Shown: in pieces, positions 54,987-63,386 of the stretch
Layout of the letters: each line of letters opens with the position of its first letter
Position numbering within the stretch: the first letter of the stretch is position 1
Origin: Janibacter endophyticus
GTDB taxonomy: Bacteria > Actinomycetota > Actinomycetes > Actinomycetales > Dermatophilaceae
Reading direction: 5' to 3'
Assembly (NCBI RefSeq): GCF_016888335.1
Contig: NZ_JAFEJG010000004.1
Location: 2,776,930-2,840,929 of the forward strand
DNA length: 64,000 nt
Program-made: the position numbers and the translations under genes
The notes under the pieces: model-generated
What the model was told of the DNA's origin: nothing
The model's database searches: none
Seen by the model: the letters and a program-made list of their open reading frames with translations, nothing else

Positions 54987-55071
54987 GACCCAAGCATGCC
55001 TCCCCCGGGCGGACGAGACCATGCTCGGACGTCTGCGACTTCCGGTGCCGGACCGGCGGTGCGGCCCCCGG

Positions 55072-56301
55072 CTACCGGCCGGAGCGGCGCCGCATCGCCT
55101 CGGCGGCGATGTGCTCCGCGATCGCCAGCGCGGACGTCGCTCCCGGCGACGGGGCGTTGCGCACGACGACCACCCGGTCGGTCCCGGTGATGACGAAGTC
55201 GTCGACGAGCCGGCCGTCACCGGCCATCGCCTGGGCCCTGACCCCGCGGGTCCCGCGGACCGCGCGGGAGACGTCGAGGCCGGGTACGTACCGCACGGCC
55301 TCCCGGAGGAACTGCCCTGAGCTGAGCGCCGTGCGGGTCTCGCGGACCGCCGCCGGGACGTTGCGGGCGGCGAAGCGCCAGAAGCCCGGGTAGCCGACGA
55401 CGTCGCGCACGTCGCGTGCCACCGGCCGGCCGCGCTCGTAGGACTCCCGGCCCAGCGAGAGGAAGGCGTTGGGCCCGAGCGTGAGCACGCCGTCGACGCG
55501 CGGGGTCACGTGGACCCCGAGGAAGGGGTAGCGCGGGTCCGGGACGGGGTAGACCATCCCCCGGACCACCGGGCGCTGCTCACGAGGCAGGACGAAGTAG
55601 TCGCCGTAGAAGGGCACGATCCGTGGGTCCCGCCGCTCACCGAGCAGCGCGGCGAGACGGTCGCTCTGCAGCCCGCCGCAGGCCACGACGAGGGCGAACT
55701 CCCCGCCGTCCTCGGACCCGCCGGGCCCCCCCTTCGTCGTCGTGCCGACCCGGACCCCGCCGCCCCGCACGCTGATGCTCCTGACCTCGTGGCCGAGGCG
55801 GACCGCACCGCCCGCCTCGACGAGCTCGGCGCCGAGCGCCTCGGTGACGGCAGGGAAGTCCACGATGGCCGTCCGGGGCGAGTGGATGGCCCGCACCCCG
55901 GCCACCCCGGGCTCGATCTCGCGCAGCTCGTCACCCTCGACGAGCCGGACACCCGGCACCCCGTTGGCCACCGCTCGCTCGTGGAGCGGGCCGAGCCGTC
56001 CCGCCTGCACGTCGTCGAGCGCGACGACGACCTTGCCGCACTCGTCGTAGGCGATGTCGTGCTGCGCGACGAAGTCCTGGAGGAGGCCGACGCCGCGGCG
56101 GCACAGGGTGGCCTTGAGGCTCCCCGGCTCGTAGTAGAGACCGGCGTGGACCACCCCGCTGTTGTGCCCGGTCTGGTGGGCCGCGAGGCGGTCCTCCTTC
56201 TCGAGCAGGGTGACGTCGGCGCCGTGCTCGCGGGCCAGGTGGCGCGCCACCGCAGTCCCGATGATGCCGCCGCCGACGACGGCGGCCCGAAGCCGCGTCA
56301 C
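55072..56301 (-). CDS. lhgO: L-2-hydroxyglutarate oxidase (LhgO)
   Basis: This 409-aa FAD-dependent DAO-fold oxidoreductase starts with the dinucleotide motif AAVVGGGIIGTAVARHL and has HNSGVVHAGLYYEPGSLKA, an LhgO/YgaF hallmark. The central FYGDYFVL and C-terminal GDGRLVDDFVI also fit. It oxidises L-2-hydroxyglutarate to 2-oxoglutarate, passing electrons to quinone. GTG 56301 overlaps the CoA-transferase stop by 4 bases. Confidence 0.93.
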   Translation of the reverse strand: MTRLRAAVVGGGIIGTAVARHLAREHGADVTLLEKEDRLAAHQTGHNSGVVHAGLYYEPGSLKATLCRRGVGLLQDFVAQHDIAYDECGKVVVALDDVQAGRLGPLHERAVANGVPGVRLVEGDELREIEPGVAGVRAIHSPRTAIVDFPAVTEALGAELVEAGGAVRLGHEVRSISVRGGGVRVGTTTKGGPGGSEDGGEFALVVACGGLQSDRLAALLGERRDPRIVPFYGDYFVLPREQRPVVRGMVYPVPDPRYPFLGVHVTPRVDGVLTLGPNAFLSLGRESYERGRPVARDVRDVVGYPGFWRFAARNVPAAVRETRTALSSGQFLREAVRYVPGLDVSRAVRGTRGVRAQAMAGDGRLVDDFVITGTDRVVVVRNAPSPGATSALAIAEHIAAEAMRRRSGR

Positions 56302-57455
56302 GCCCCGCCTGCCTGGGACGTCCCGGGCGAAGGGGGGAGCAGCGGGGGCGGCGTGCGGTACGTCGCCGGCGTCCGGGACAGGGTGATCGGGTGGGCGACG
56401 GTCCTGACCGGCGGGCGGCCGGGCTCGGCGATCTCTTGGACGGGCTGCAGCCCGAGCCGATCGGCGAGGTCGAAGGCCTGCTGGAGGTCGTTGATCGGCC
56501 CGCACGGGACCCCGAGGCCGGAGAGCACCTCGAACCAGTGGTCAGCGGGCTGCTCGCGCAGGACGTCCTCGAGCTCGGCGACGAGCACGCGACGGTGGGA
56601 GACCCGGTCGGAGTTGCGCGCGAAGCGCGGGTCGCGGGCGAGCTCCGGTCGGCCGATGCCCTCGGCGAGCAGGGCGAAGAGCTTGTCGTTGGCCGCGGCG
56701 ACCGCCAGGGGACGGTCGGCGGTCGTGAGCAGCTCGTACGGCGCGATGCTCGGGTGGAGGTTGCCCATCGCCTGCGGCACCTGGCCGGTGACGACGTAGG
56801 CGGAGGCCTGGTTGACCATGGCCGAGAGCATCGAGGAGAGGAGGTTGACCTCGACCCGCTGGCCCTCGCCGGTGCGATCCCGGTGCCGCAGCGCGGCCTG
56901 GATCCCGATGGTCGCGTGCAGGCCGGTGATGACGTCGACGAGCGCGACCCCGGCCTTCATCGGGCCGGACTCCTCGGACCCGGTGACCGACATCAGGCCG
57001 CCGACCGCCTGGACGACGAGGTCGTACCCGGGCAGGGACGCTCCTTCGCCCGAGCCGAAACCCGTGACCGAGCAGACGACGAGGCCGGGGTGCCGGTCGA
57101 GGAGCTCGTCCGGGCCGAGCCCGAGCCGCTCCATGGTGCCGCTGCGGAAGTTGTCGATGACGACGTCGCACTCCGCGACGAGGTCGAGCGCGGCCTGCCT
57201 CCCCTCGGGTGAGGAGAGGTCGATGACCCGCGACTCCTTGTTGCGGTTGACGGAGAGGAAGTACGTCGCCTCCCCCTCGTCCGACCAGGGCGGCCCCCAG
57301 GCGCGGGTCTCGTCCCCCACGCCTGGGCGCTCGACCTTGATGACCTCGGCCCCCAGGTCCGCCAGGAGCATCGTCGCGTACGGCGCCGCCAGCACCCTGC
57401 TGAAGTCGGCGACACGCACCCCGTCGAGGGCCCCGGGGGCCGGGTCGGATCTCAC
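56298..57455 (-). CDS. CaiB/BaiF-family CoA transferase (probable glutarate CoA-transferase)
   Basis: This 385-aa class III CoA transferase has VRVADFSRVLAAPYATMLLADLGAEVIKVE, NRNKESRVIDL and PGYDLVVQAVGGLMSVTG; the Asp of the GYDL motif is the likely catalytic residue. It is cotranscribed with a glutaryl-CoA dehydrogenase-like gene and lhgO. By analogy with human SUGCT and Pseudomonas GcdG it may activate glutarate to glutaryl-CoA. Substrate assignment rests on context. Confidence 0.9.
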   Translation of the reverse strand: MRSDPAPGALDGVRVADFSRVLAAPYATMLLADLGAEVIKVERPGVGDETRAWGPPWSDEGEATYFLSVNRNKESRVIDLSSPEGRQAALDLVAECDVVIDNFRSGTMERLGLGPDELLDRHPGLVVCSVTGFGSGEGASLPGYDLVVQAVGGLMSVTGSEESGPMKAGVALVDVITGLHATIGIQAALRHRDRTGEGQRVEVNLLSSMLSAMVNQASAYVVTGQVPQAMGNLHPSIAPYELLTTADRPLAVAAANDKLFALLAEGIGRPELARDPRFARNSDRVSHRRVLVAELEDVLREQPADHWFEVLSGLGVPCGPINDLQQAFDLADRLGLQPVQEIAEPGRPPVRTVAHPITLSRTPATYRTPPPLLPPSPGTSQAGGA

Positions 57456-58627
57456 CGGAATGCAGCCTCGCCGGTGAGTGCCCGCCCGATGATCAGCTGG
57501 TGCACCTCGCTCGTCCCCTCGTAGGTGAGCACCGACTCGAGGTTGTTCGCGTGACGCATGATCGGGTGCTCCAGCGTGATGCCGGCCGCCCCGAAGATCG
57601 TCCGGGCCTCCCGGGCGATCGCGATGGACTCACGGACGTTGTTCAGCTTGCCGAGCGATACCTGCTCGGGCCGCAGCGTGCCCTCGTCCTTGAGCCGACC
57701 GAGCTGGAGCGCGAGGAGCATCCCCTTGCCGAGCTCGAGGGTCATGTCCGCGAGCTTGGTCTGGGTGATCTGGTAGGCCGCGAGCGGCTTGTCGAAGATC
57801 GCCCGGTCCTGGCTGTAGGCGATCGCGCTCTCCAGGCAGTCACGAGCCGCACCGAGCGAGCCGAAGACGATCCCGTAGCGCGCCTCGCTGAGGCAGGACA
57901 ACGGCCCGGACAGGCCCGAGACCTCGGGCAGCACGGCGTCGGCGGGGAGCCGTACGTCGTCGAGGACCAGCTCGGAGGTGACGCTGGCACGCAGCGACAT
58001 CTTCTTCTTGATCTCCGGCGCCGAGAAGCCCGGGGTGCCGGCCGGGACGACGAAGCCGCGGATCCGCTCGTCCGTCTGGGCCCAGACCACGGCCACGTCG
58101 GCGACGGACCCGTTGGTGATCCACATCTTGCTGCCGTTGAGCACCCAGTCGTCGCCGTCACGGACCGCGCGGGTGCGCATCCCGCCGGGGTCGGACCCGA
58201 AGTCCGGCTCGGTGAGACCGAAGCAGCCGATGGCCTCGCCCGCCGCCATCCGGGGGAGCCACTCCTGCTTCTGCTCCTCGGAGCCGTGCTTCCAGATGGC
58301 GAACATCGCCAGCGAGCCCTGGACGCTCACCAGCGAGCGGAGGCCGGAGTCCCCGGCCTCGAGCTCCATGCAGGCAAGACCGTACGCGGTGGCGCTCGTG
58401 CCGGCGCAGCCGTAGCCCTCGAGGTGCATCCCGAGCACGCCGAGCGAGCCGAGCTCCTTGGCCAGCTCACGGACGGGGATGCTGGCTGCCTCGTACCAGT
58501 CGGCGATCTCTGGACGGATCCGGGCGTCGACGAAGCGCCGCACCGTGTCGCGGATCGCACGGTCCTCCTCGCCGATCAGGGTGTCGGTCCCGAAGAGCCC
58601 GAGCGGGGTCTGGGGTCGTGTGGTCAC
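57452..58627 (-). CDS. gcdH: Acyl-CoA dehydrogenase, glutaryl-CoA dehydrogenase type
   Basis: This 391-aa flavoprotein has CFGLTEPDFGSDPGGM, GSKMWITNGSVADVAVVWAQ and TYEGTSEVHQLIIGRALTG, the last with the catalytic Glu in YEGT. These segments are characteristic of GcdH, which oxidises and decarboxylates glutaryl-CoA to crotonyl-CoA. GTG 58627 has AGGAG about 7 bases upstream. It is first in the operon gcdH-CoA transferase-lhgO and divergent from the LigD ligase gene (78 bp apart). Confidence 0.92.
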   Translation of the reverse strand: MTTRPQTPLGLFGTDTLIGEEDRAIRDTVRRFVDARIRPEIADWYEAASIPVRELAKELGSLGVLGMHLEGYGCAGTSATAYGLACMELEAGDSGLRSLVSVQGSLAMFAIWKHGSEEQKQEWLPRMAAGEAIGCFGLTEPDFGSDPGGMRTRAVRDGDDWVLNGSKMWITNGSVADVAVVWAQTDERIRGFVVPAGTPGFSAPEIKKKMSLRASVTSELVLDDVRLPADAVLPEVSGLSGPLSCLSEARYGIVFGSLGAARDCLESAIAYSQDRAIFDKPLAAYQITQTKLADMTLELGKGMLLALQLGRLKDEGTLRPEQVSLGKLNNVRESIAIAREARTIFGAAGITLEHPIMRHANNLESVLTYEGTSEVHQLIIGRALTGEAAFR

Positions 58628-58705
58628 GGTTGTCTCCTCATGTCTGCGATGGCTCCGAAAGCATGGCATCTGCGGTCATGACGGTCGGTGCGGCAGGATC
58701 GGAGG

Positions 58706-59626
58706 ATGCGACCCATGCTCGCCTCGTCGACCGACCGCGTGCCGGCCGGCGACGCCTGGGTGCACGAGGTGAAGTGGGACGGGATGCGCGTGCTCGTCGA
58801 CGTGCGCGACGGACACCTGACGATCTGGTCACGCAGCGAGCGAGACGTCACCGTGGCGTTCCCTGAGCTCGCCGGCCTGGCCGAGCTCTACGACGACCTC
58901 CTCCTTGACGGCGAGATCGTCGCGCTGCGCGACGGTGTGCCTTCCTTCCACGCGCTCGCCGACCGGATGCACGTCACCTCGGCCCATCGGGCACAGCAGC
59001 TCGCGGCCACGGCACCCGTAACCCTCATGGTCTTCGACGTCCTACGAGTCCTCGGGCAGGACGTCACCGGGCAGCCGTGGCACGCCCGTCGTGCCCTGCT
59101 CGAGCAGCTCGAGATCGACACCGCCCGCTGGCAGGTGCCGCCCATCTACGACGACGGCGAGATGCTTCTCGGCGTCACCGAGGAGCAGGGTCTGGAGGGG
59201 ATCGTCAGCAAGCGCCGCGACTCCCTCTATCTCCCCGGCCGCCGGTCGGCCGACTGGCTCAAGCTCCCCCACCGAGCGACCGTCTCCGTCGTCGTCGGCG
59301 GGTGGCGTCCCGAGACGGGCTCGGCCGGCCGGCTCGGCGCGGTCCTCGTCGGCATCCCGGGCGAGGGGGGTCTGCGCTTCGCCGGTCGGGTCGGGTCCGG
59401 CCTCGCCGGCAAGGCCGGCGCGCGGCTGCGCGACCTCCTCGAGGAGGCGAGCGGATCCCCCTTCGCCGACGACCTCCCGCGGGTGGACGCGGCCGGGGCC
59501 CGCTGGGTCGAGCCGACCGTCGTCATCGATGTCGCGTCGCTCGGACGCACCGACGGGGGCCGGCTGCGGCAGCCCTCGTTCCAGCGCACCCGCCCCGACC
59601 TCACCCCGGAGGACCTCGATGCCTGA
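58706..59626 (+). CDS. ATP-dependent DNA ligase, LigD ligase-domain type
   Basis: This 306-aa protein starts MRPMLASSTDRVPAGDAWVHEVKWDGMR. The adenylation Lys is residue 23 in EVKWDGM (KxDG). EGIVSKRRDSLY and WLKLPHRATVSVVVGGWRP are motifs IV and V, and a C-terminal OB domain follows. It seals ends held by Ku. ATG 58706 directly abuts a GGAGG, which better positions an ATG three codons on (58715), so the true start may be 58715. It is a separate polypeptide, not fused to the polymerase as in Mycobacterium LigD. Confidence 0.93.
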   Translation: MRPMLASSTDRVPAGDAWVHEVKWDGMRVLVDVRDGHLTIWSRSERDVTVAFPELAGLAELYDDLLLDGEIVALRDGVPSFHALADRMHVTSAHRAQQLAATAPVTLMVFDVLRVLGQDVTGQPWHARRALLEQLEIDTARWQVPPIYDDGEMLLGVTEEQGLEGIVSKRRDSLYLPGRRSADWLKLPHRATVSVVVGGWRPETGSAGRLGAVLVGIPGEGGLRFAGRVGSGLAGKAGARLRDLLEEASGSPFADDLPRVDAAGARWVEPTVVIDVASLGRTDGGRLRQPSFQRTRPDLTPEDLDA

Positions 59627-60494
59627 GCCCGACGTCGCCCGCGTCAAGGTCGCCGGCCGCACCCTGCGCCTCACCTCCCTCGACAAGGTCATGTATCCCG
59701 CCACCGAGACGACGAAGGGGGAGGTGCTGGCCTACTACGCGGCCGTCGCCCCGGTCCTGCTGCCGCACCTCGCGGGCCGCCCGGTGACGCGCGTGCGGTG
59801 GCCGCACGGTGTCGGGGACCAGTCCTTCTTCGAGAAGAACGTCCCGTCCGGGGCGCCGTCCTGGCTGACCCGGGTGCAGATCGACGACGTCACCTACCCC
59901 TTCGTCACCGACGCCGCCGACCTCACCTACCTCGTCAACCTCAACGCCCTTGAGCTGCACGTCCCCCAGTGGCGGGTCGAGGACGACCAGCGGGTGAACC
60001 CCGACCGGCTCGTCATCGACCTCGATCCCGGTCCACCCGCCGGGTTGCACGAGTGCGCCCGCGCGGCGCTCGTCGTCCGCGACCGCCTCCAGCAGCTCGG
60101 CCTCGAGCTCTACCCGGTGACGTCGGGCAGCAAGGGCATGCAGCTCTACGCGCAGCTCGGCGGCGACCTCAGCTCCGACCAGGTGCGCGACCTCGCCCAG
60201 CAGCTCGCGCAGGAGCTCACCGGTGCCCACCCCGAGCTGCTGCTGTGGAAGATGACCAAGACGCTGCGCCCCGGCAAGGTCTTCCTCGACTGGAGCCAGA
60301 ACGTCGCGGCCAAGACGACGATCAGCCCCTACTCGATGCGCGGGCGCGACGACCCGTGGGTGGCCACGCCGCGCACCTGGGACGAGGTCGAGGAGGGCGC
60401 CGAGCGCCCGGATGCGTTGCGGCAGCTCGACATCGAGGAGGTTCGAGACCGGCTCGACCGTCACGGTGATCTCGCCGAGGGGCTGCTCAGCTGA
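59619..60494 (+). CDS. LigD polymerase-domain (AEP primase-like) protein
   Basis: This 291-aa archaeo-eukaryotic primase-fold protein has RWPHGVGDQSFFEKNVPSGAP, the catalytic Asp pair in VIDLDPGPP, VTSGSKGMQLYAQL and KVFLDWSQN. It adds nucleotides, often ribonucleotides, at broken ends during NHEJ. Its ATG lies inside the ligase gene (8-base overlap), so the two are coupled. No phosphoesterase domain is fused or adjacent. The gene overlaps the convergent FhuF-like gene by 8 bases. Confidence 0.94.
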   Translation: MPEPDVARVKVAGRTLRLTSLDKVMYPATETTKGEVLAYYAAVAPVLLPHLAGRPVTRVRWPHGVGDQSFFEKNVPSGAPSWLTRVQIDDVTYPFVTDAADLTYLVNLNALELHVPQWRVEDDQRVNPDRLVIDLDPGPPAGLHECARAALVVRDRLQQLGLELYPVTSGSKGMQLYAQLGGDLSSDQVRDLAQQLAQELTGAHPELLLWKMTKTLRPGKVFLDWSQNVAAKTTISPYSMRGRDDPWVATPRTWDEVEEGAERPDALRQLDIEEVRDRLDRHGDLAEGLLS

Positions 60495-61137
60495 TCCGCG
60501 GGCAGCCGGTGCAGGGGTGCAGGCCGGGCAGCGCGTACATGAGGCAGCACGACTGCCGCTCCGGCGGCGGGCCGCCCACGAGCCGGTGCAGGGCGATCTC
60601 CCACATGTCGTCGACCATCCCGAGGCGCTGGTGGCTGCTCATCTTCTCGGCCGAGGGGAAGGCCTCGGCGAGCCGGCGACCGGTCGCGCGGTAGCCGATG
60701 GCGGCAGCGTCGAGCCGCACGGCGAGGTCGTGGACCTCGCGGGCCTCCCCCTGCACCACCCGGACGCTCAGCGGGTAGAGGTAGGTGGGCTCAAGCGTGA
60801 TCCACCAGCAGCTGGGGTCGGGGTCGAGGACCCAGGCGCCGCGCACCGCGGCCGTGGCGACCACCGTGGCGAAGGGGTCGAGGTGGTGCTGCAGGACGAA
60901 GGCCGAGGGCATCCCGGGCGGGGCGAGGCCGGACTGACGCTCGGTGACCCTCGCGTAGGCCTCGACCCAGCGGCGGACGCGGTCGGGGTCGGTCAGCGGG
61001 CCGCCGAGCGGCACCTCGCGCGGGTCGGGGACCCCGTCGGCGACGACGTCGAGGTAGGACAGGTGGGGGCGGAGCGCGAGCAGGCCGGCGACGAAGGGGG
61101 TCTTCGCGCCGGCCTGCTCGGTGCTGGGGTGGGTCAG
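60487..61137 (-). CDS. FhuF-like [2Fe-2S] siderophore-iron reductase family protein
   Basis: This 216-aa protein has a C-terminal C-C-x10-C-x2-C motif (RQSCCLMYALPGLHPCTGC), the FhuF [2Fe-2S] signature. FhuF proteins reduce ferric siderophores. No siderophore genes are adjacent. The frame opens inside lsr2. The best-placed start is CTG 61137, which overlaps the lsr2 stop as CTGA and has AAGG 10 bases upstream; the next upstream candidate is GTG 61221 inside lsr2. A CTG start is unusual, so the N-terminus is uncertain. Confidence 0.78.
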   Translation of the reverse strand: MTHPSTEQAGAKTPFVAGLLALRPHLSYLDVVADGVPDPREVPLGGPLTDPDRVRRWVEAYARVTERQSGLAPPGMPSAFVLQHHLDPFATVVATAAVRGAWVLDPDPSCWWITLEPTYLYPLSVRVVQGEAREVHDLAVRLDAAAIGYRATGRRLAEAFPSAEKMSSHQRLGMVDDMWEIALHRLVGGPPPERQSCCLMYALPGLHPCTGCPRIS

Positions 61138-61457
61138 CGGTTGGCCTTCTCGTAGGCGGCCATGACGTCGGCGCTGATCCGGCCGCGGTCGCTCACGGTG
61201 TGGCCGTTGGCCCGGGCCCACTCGCGGACCTCGGAGGTGTTGCCGCCCGGGGTGGCCGCCTTGCGAGCGGTGGATCGCCGGCCGCCGGCCCGGCGCGCGT
61301 GGCCCGTGTACGGGGCGAGGGCATCCCGCAGGGCGGAGGCGTTCTTCTCGTTGAGGTCGATCTCGTAGGTGACGCCGTCAAGCCCGAAGGTCAGGGTCTC
61401 GTCGGCGGGACCACCGTCGATGTCGTCCTCGAGGATGATCTGGACTCGCTGAGCCAT
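61134..61457 (-). CDS. lsr2: Lsr2 nucleoid-associated xenogeneic silencer
   Basis: This 107-aa protein starts MAQRVQIILEDDIDGGPADET. The N-terminal dimerisation beta-sheet (to about residue 55) is followed by a basic linker (RRAGGRRSTARKAA) and a C-terminal DNA-binding domain with the minor-groove RGR in SDRGRISADVM. It is H-NS-like and silences AT-rich DNA. A 12-bp palindrome (61465-61476) overlaps its ribosome-binding site. Confidence 0.96.
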   Translation of the reverse strand: MAQRVQIILEDDIDGGPADETLTFGLDGVTYEIDLNEKNASALRDALAPYTGHARRAGGRRSTARKAATPGGNTSEVREWARANGHTVSDRGRISADVMAAYEKANR

Positions 61458-61585
61458 GAATTGCCTTTCATGAAAGCCGTTGGAGTTCATCTCTGTCCGG
61501 CACATGATCGAGCAGGCAGAGATTGAATTGCCAGACCTACGGTACGCCCTTCGCCAGAAATGCTCTCTCGGCATTCTCTGAGAAT
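61458..61585 (-). promoter_or_regulatory. AT-richer regulatory region upstream of lsr2
   Basis: This 128-bp gap is visibly richer in A/T than its surroundings (for example attgaattgcc and gaattcagctt), which suits Lsr2 autoregulation. The palindrome CTTTCATGAAAG at 61465-61476 sits 7 bases before the ATG and includes part of the Shine-Dalgarno AAAGG. It could act as an operator or an RNA hairpin. Confidence 0.5.
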
Positions 61586-61822
61586 TCAGCTTGTCGGCTT
61601 TTCTTCGCTGCCCTCTGCCGCGCCCGACGGGGCATTCTCCGCATTCTCTGCGGGCTGTTCGGGCGCGCCGGCCGGCTTGTCGTGCTCCTTGCGCCAGGCG
61701 GCCAGCGCCTTGCGCTCGCGCCGGTCCGCCTCGATCATGTACTTGATGATCCAGTAGAAGAGAAAGGCGACGCCGACCGTGGGCAGCAGGGTCGCAAGAT
61801 AGGGAGAGATCGCGTCGAACAT
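61586..61822 (-). CDS. Small single-pass membrane protein between lysS and lsr2
   Basis: This 78-aa protein has one N-terminal hydrophobic helix (LATLLPTVGVAFLFYWIIKYMI), a basic cytoplasmic helix (EADRRERKALAAWRKEH) and an acidic Pro/Ala/Glu tail. The ATG overlaps the lysS stop by one base. Proteins of this layout occur beside lysS in other actinobacteria; the function is unknown. Confidence 0.8.
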   Translation of the reverse strand: MFDAISPYLATLLPTVGVAFLFYWIIKYMIEADRRERKALAAWRKEHDKPAGAPEQPAENAENAPSGAAEGSEEKPTS

Positions 61823-63321
61823 CAGGCCTCCGGCTTGAGGTGCGGGAAGAGCAAGGTCTCGCGGATGCTTGCCCCGGTGAAGAACATCACCATGCGGTCG
61901 ATGCCTATGCCGATACCGCCCATCGGCGGGGCGCCGTACTCGAGCGCCCGCAGGAAGTCCTCGTCGAGCTGCATCGCCTCAGGGTCTCCGGCCGCCGCGG
62001 CGAGCGACTGGGCGACCAGGACCTCGCGCTGCACCACCGGGTCGACGAGCTCGGTGAACCCGGTGCCGCGCTCGACGCCGGCGATGATGAGGTCCCAGGC
62101 GTGGATGAGCCGGGGGTCCTTGTCCTGGCGGCGGGCGAGCGGCTGCGCCTCGGCGGGGTAGTCGCAGACGAAGGTCGGCGCGAGGATGCCCGGCTCGACG
62201 ATCTCGCCGAAGAGCTCGATGACGACCTTGCCCGCGGGCCACGACGGGTCGATCTCGACCTCGCGCTCGGCGGCGATCGCGACGAGCTCGGCGAGCGGGG
62301 TGTCGGGGGTGACCTCACGGCCGAGCGCCTCGGACAGCCCGGGGTAGACCGAGAGCCAGCGCCACTCACCGTCGAGGTCGACCTCTCCGGCGGGGGTCTG
62401 GACGACGCGCGAGCCGACGGCGTCGGCGGCGGCGAGGTAGATACGCCGGGTCAGCTCGGCGACGCTGCGCTGGTCGCCGTAGGCCTCGTACGCCTCGAGC
62501 ATCGTGAACTCCGGCGAGTGCGTGGAGTCCACGCCCTCGTTGCGGAAGATCCGGCCCATCTCGTAGACCTTGTCGACCCCGCCGACGACGGCCTTCTTGA
62601 GGTTGAGCTCGAGGGCGATGCGCAGCGACATGGCCTGGTCGAAGGCGTTCATGTGCGTGCCGAAGGGGCGCGCCGCCGCGCCGCCGTGGATGAGCTGGAG
62701 GACCGGCGTCTCGACCTCGACGAAGCCCTCGCCGTCGAGCGTCGCCCGGACGGCGCGCAGGACGGCCGCCTTGGTGCGCACGATGTCGCGCGCCTCCTGG
62801 CGGGCCACGAGGTCGACGTAGCGCTGCCGGACCCGGGCCTCCTCGGAGAGCTCCTTGTGCAGGGTCGGCAGCGGGCGCAGCGCCTTGCTCGCCATGACCC
62901 AGCTCGTAGCCATGACGGAGAGCTCACCCCGGCGGGACCGGATGACGCGGCCGGTCACCGCGACGTGGTCGCCGAGGTCGACGTCGGACTTCCACGCCGC
63001 GAGCGCGTCCTCGCCCACCTCGGCGAGGCTGAGCATCACCTGGAGCCGGTCGCCGGGTCCCTCCTGCAGGGAGGCGAAGGCGAGCTTGCCGGTGTTGCGG
63101 ACGAACATCACCCGACCGGCCACGGTCACGACGTCCTGGGTCTCCTCGCCGGTCTCGAGGTGCGCGTAGGCGCCGATGACCTCGGCGAGGGTGTGGGTGC
63201 GCCCGACCGCCGTCGGGTAGGCCGGCGTCCCGCCCGCGATGAGCCGGTCGCGCTTCTCCCGGCGGACCCTCATCTGCTCCGGGAGGTCGTCGGTCGGCGC
63301 GGGAGCGGGGGTCTCGGTCAC
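61822..63321 (-). CDS. lysS: Lysyl-tRNA synthetase (class II)
   Basis: This 499-aa class IIb synthetase has an N-terminal OB-fold anticodon domain (about 55-165) and catalytic motifs: motif 2 RIFRNEGVDSTHSPEFTMLE and motif 3 GIGIGIDRMVMFFTG. GTG 63321 is chosen because a TATCCT -10 box (63328-63333) ends 6 bases upstream, giving a leaderless mRNA, and the extension DLPEQMRVRREKRDRL is typical of actinobacterial LysS. An internal ATG at 63273 with GGAG upstream is an alternative, giving 483 aa. Confidence 0.96.
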   Translation of the reverse strand: MTETPAPAPTDDLPEQMRVRREKRDRLIAGGTPAYPTAVGRTHTLAEVIGAYAHLETGEETQDVVTVAGRVMFVRNTGKLAFASLQEGPGDRLQVMLSLAEVGEDALAAWKSDVDLGDHVAVTGRVIRSRRGELSVMATSWVMASKALRPLPTLHKELSEEARVRQRYVDLVARQEARDIVRTKAAVLRAVRATLDGEGFVEVETPVLQLIHGGAAARPFGTHMNAFDQAMSLRIALELNLKKAVVGGVDKVYEMGRIFRNEGVDSTHSPEFTMLEAYEAYGDQRSVAELTRRIYLAAADAVGSRVVQTPAGEVDLDGEWRWLSVYPGLSEALGREVTPDTPLAELVAIAAEREVEIDPSWPAGKVVIELFGEIVEPGILAPTFVCDYPAEAQPLARRQDKDPRLIHAWDLIIAGVERGTGFTELVDPVVQREVLVAQSLAAAAGDPEAMQLDEDFLRALEYGAPPMGGIGIGIDRMVMFFTGASIRETLLFPHLKPEA

Positions 63322-63327
63322 CCGAGG

Positions 63328-63333
63328 AGGATA
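63328..63333 (-). promoter_or_regulatory. -10 box for leaderless lysS transcript
   Basis: Minus-strand TATCCT ends 6 bases before the lysS GTG. The intervening bases contain no Shine-Dalgarno sequence. Confidence 0.55.
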
Positions 63334-63334
63334 T

Positions 63335-63358
63335 CGAAGGGGACTGGGTCCCCCTTCG
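63335..63358 (-). terminator. Octamer inverted pair ending panC
   Basis: CGAAGGGG (63335-63342) and CCCCTTCG (63351-63358) form a 10-bp stem, extended by ac/gt, in the 65-bp gap after panC. It lies directly against the lysS -10 box. Confidence 0.65.
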
Positions 63359-63386
63359 CCCGGCTCGGACCCTCCGGACGGCCCGG

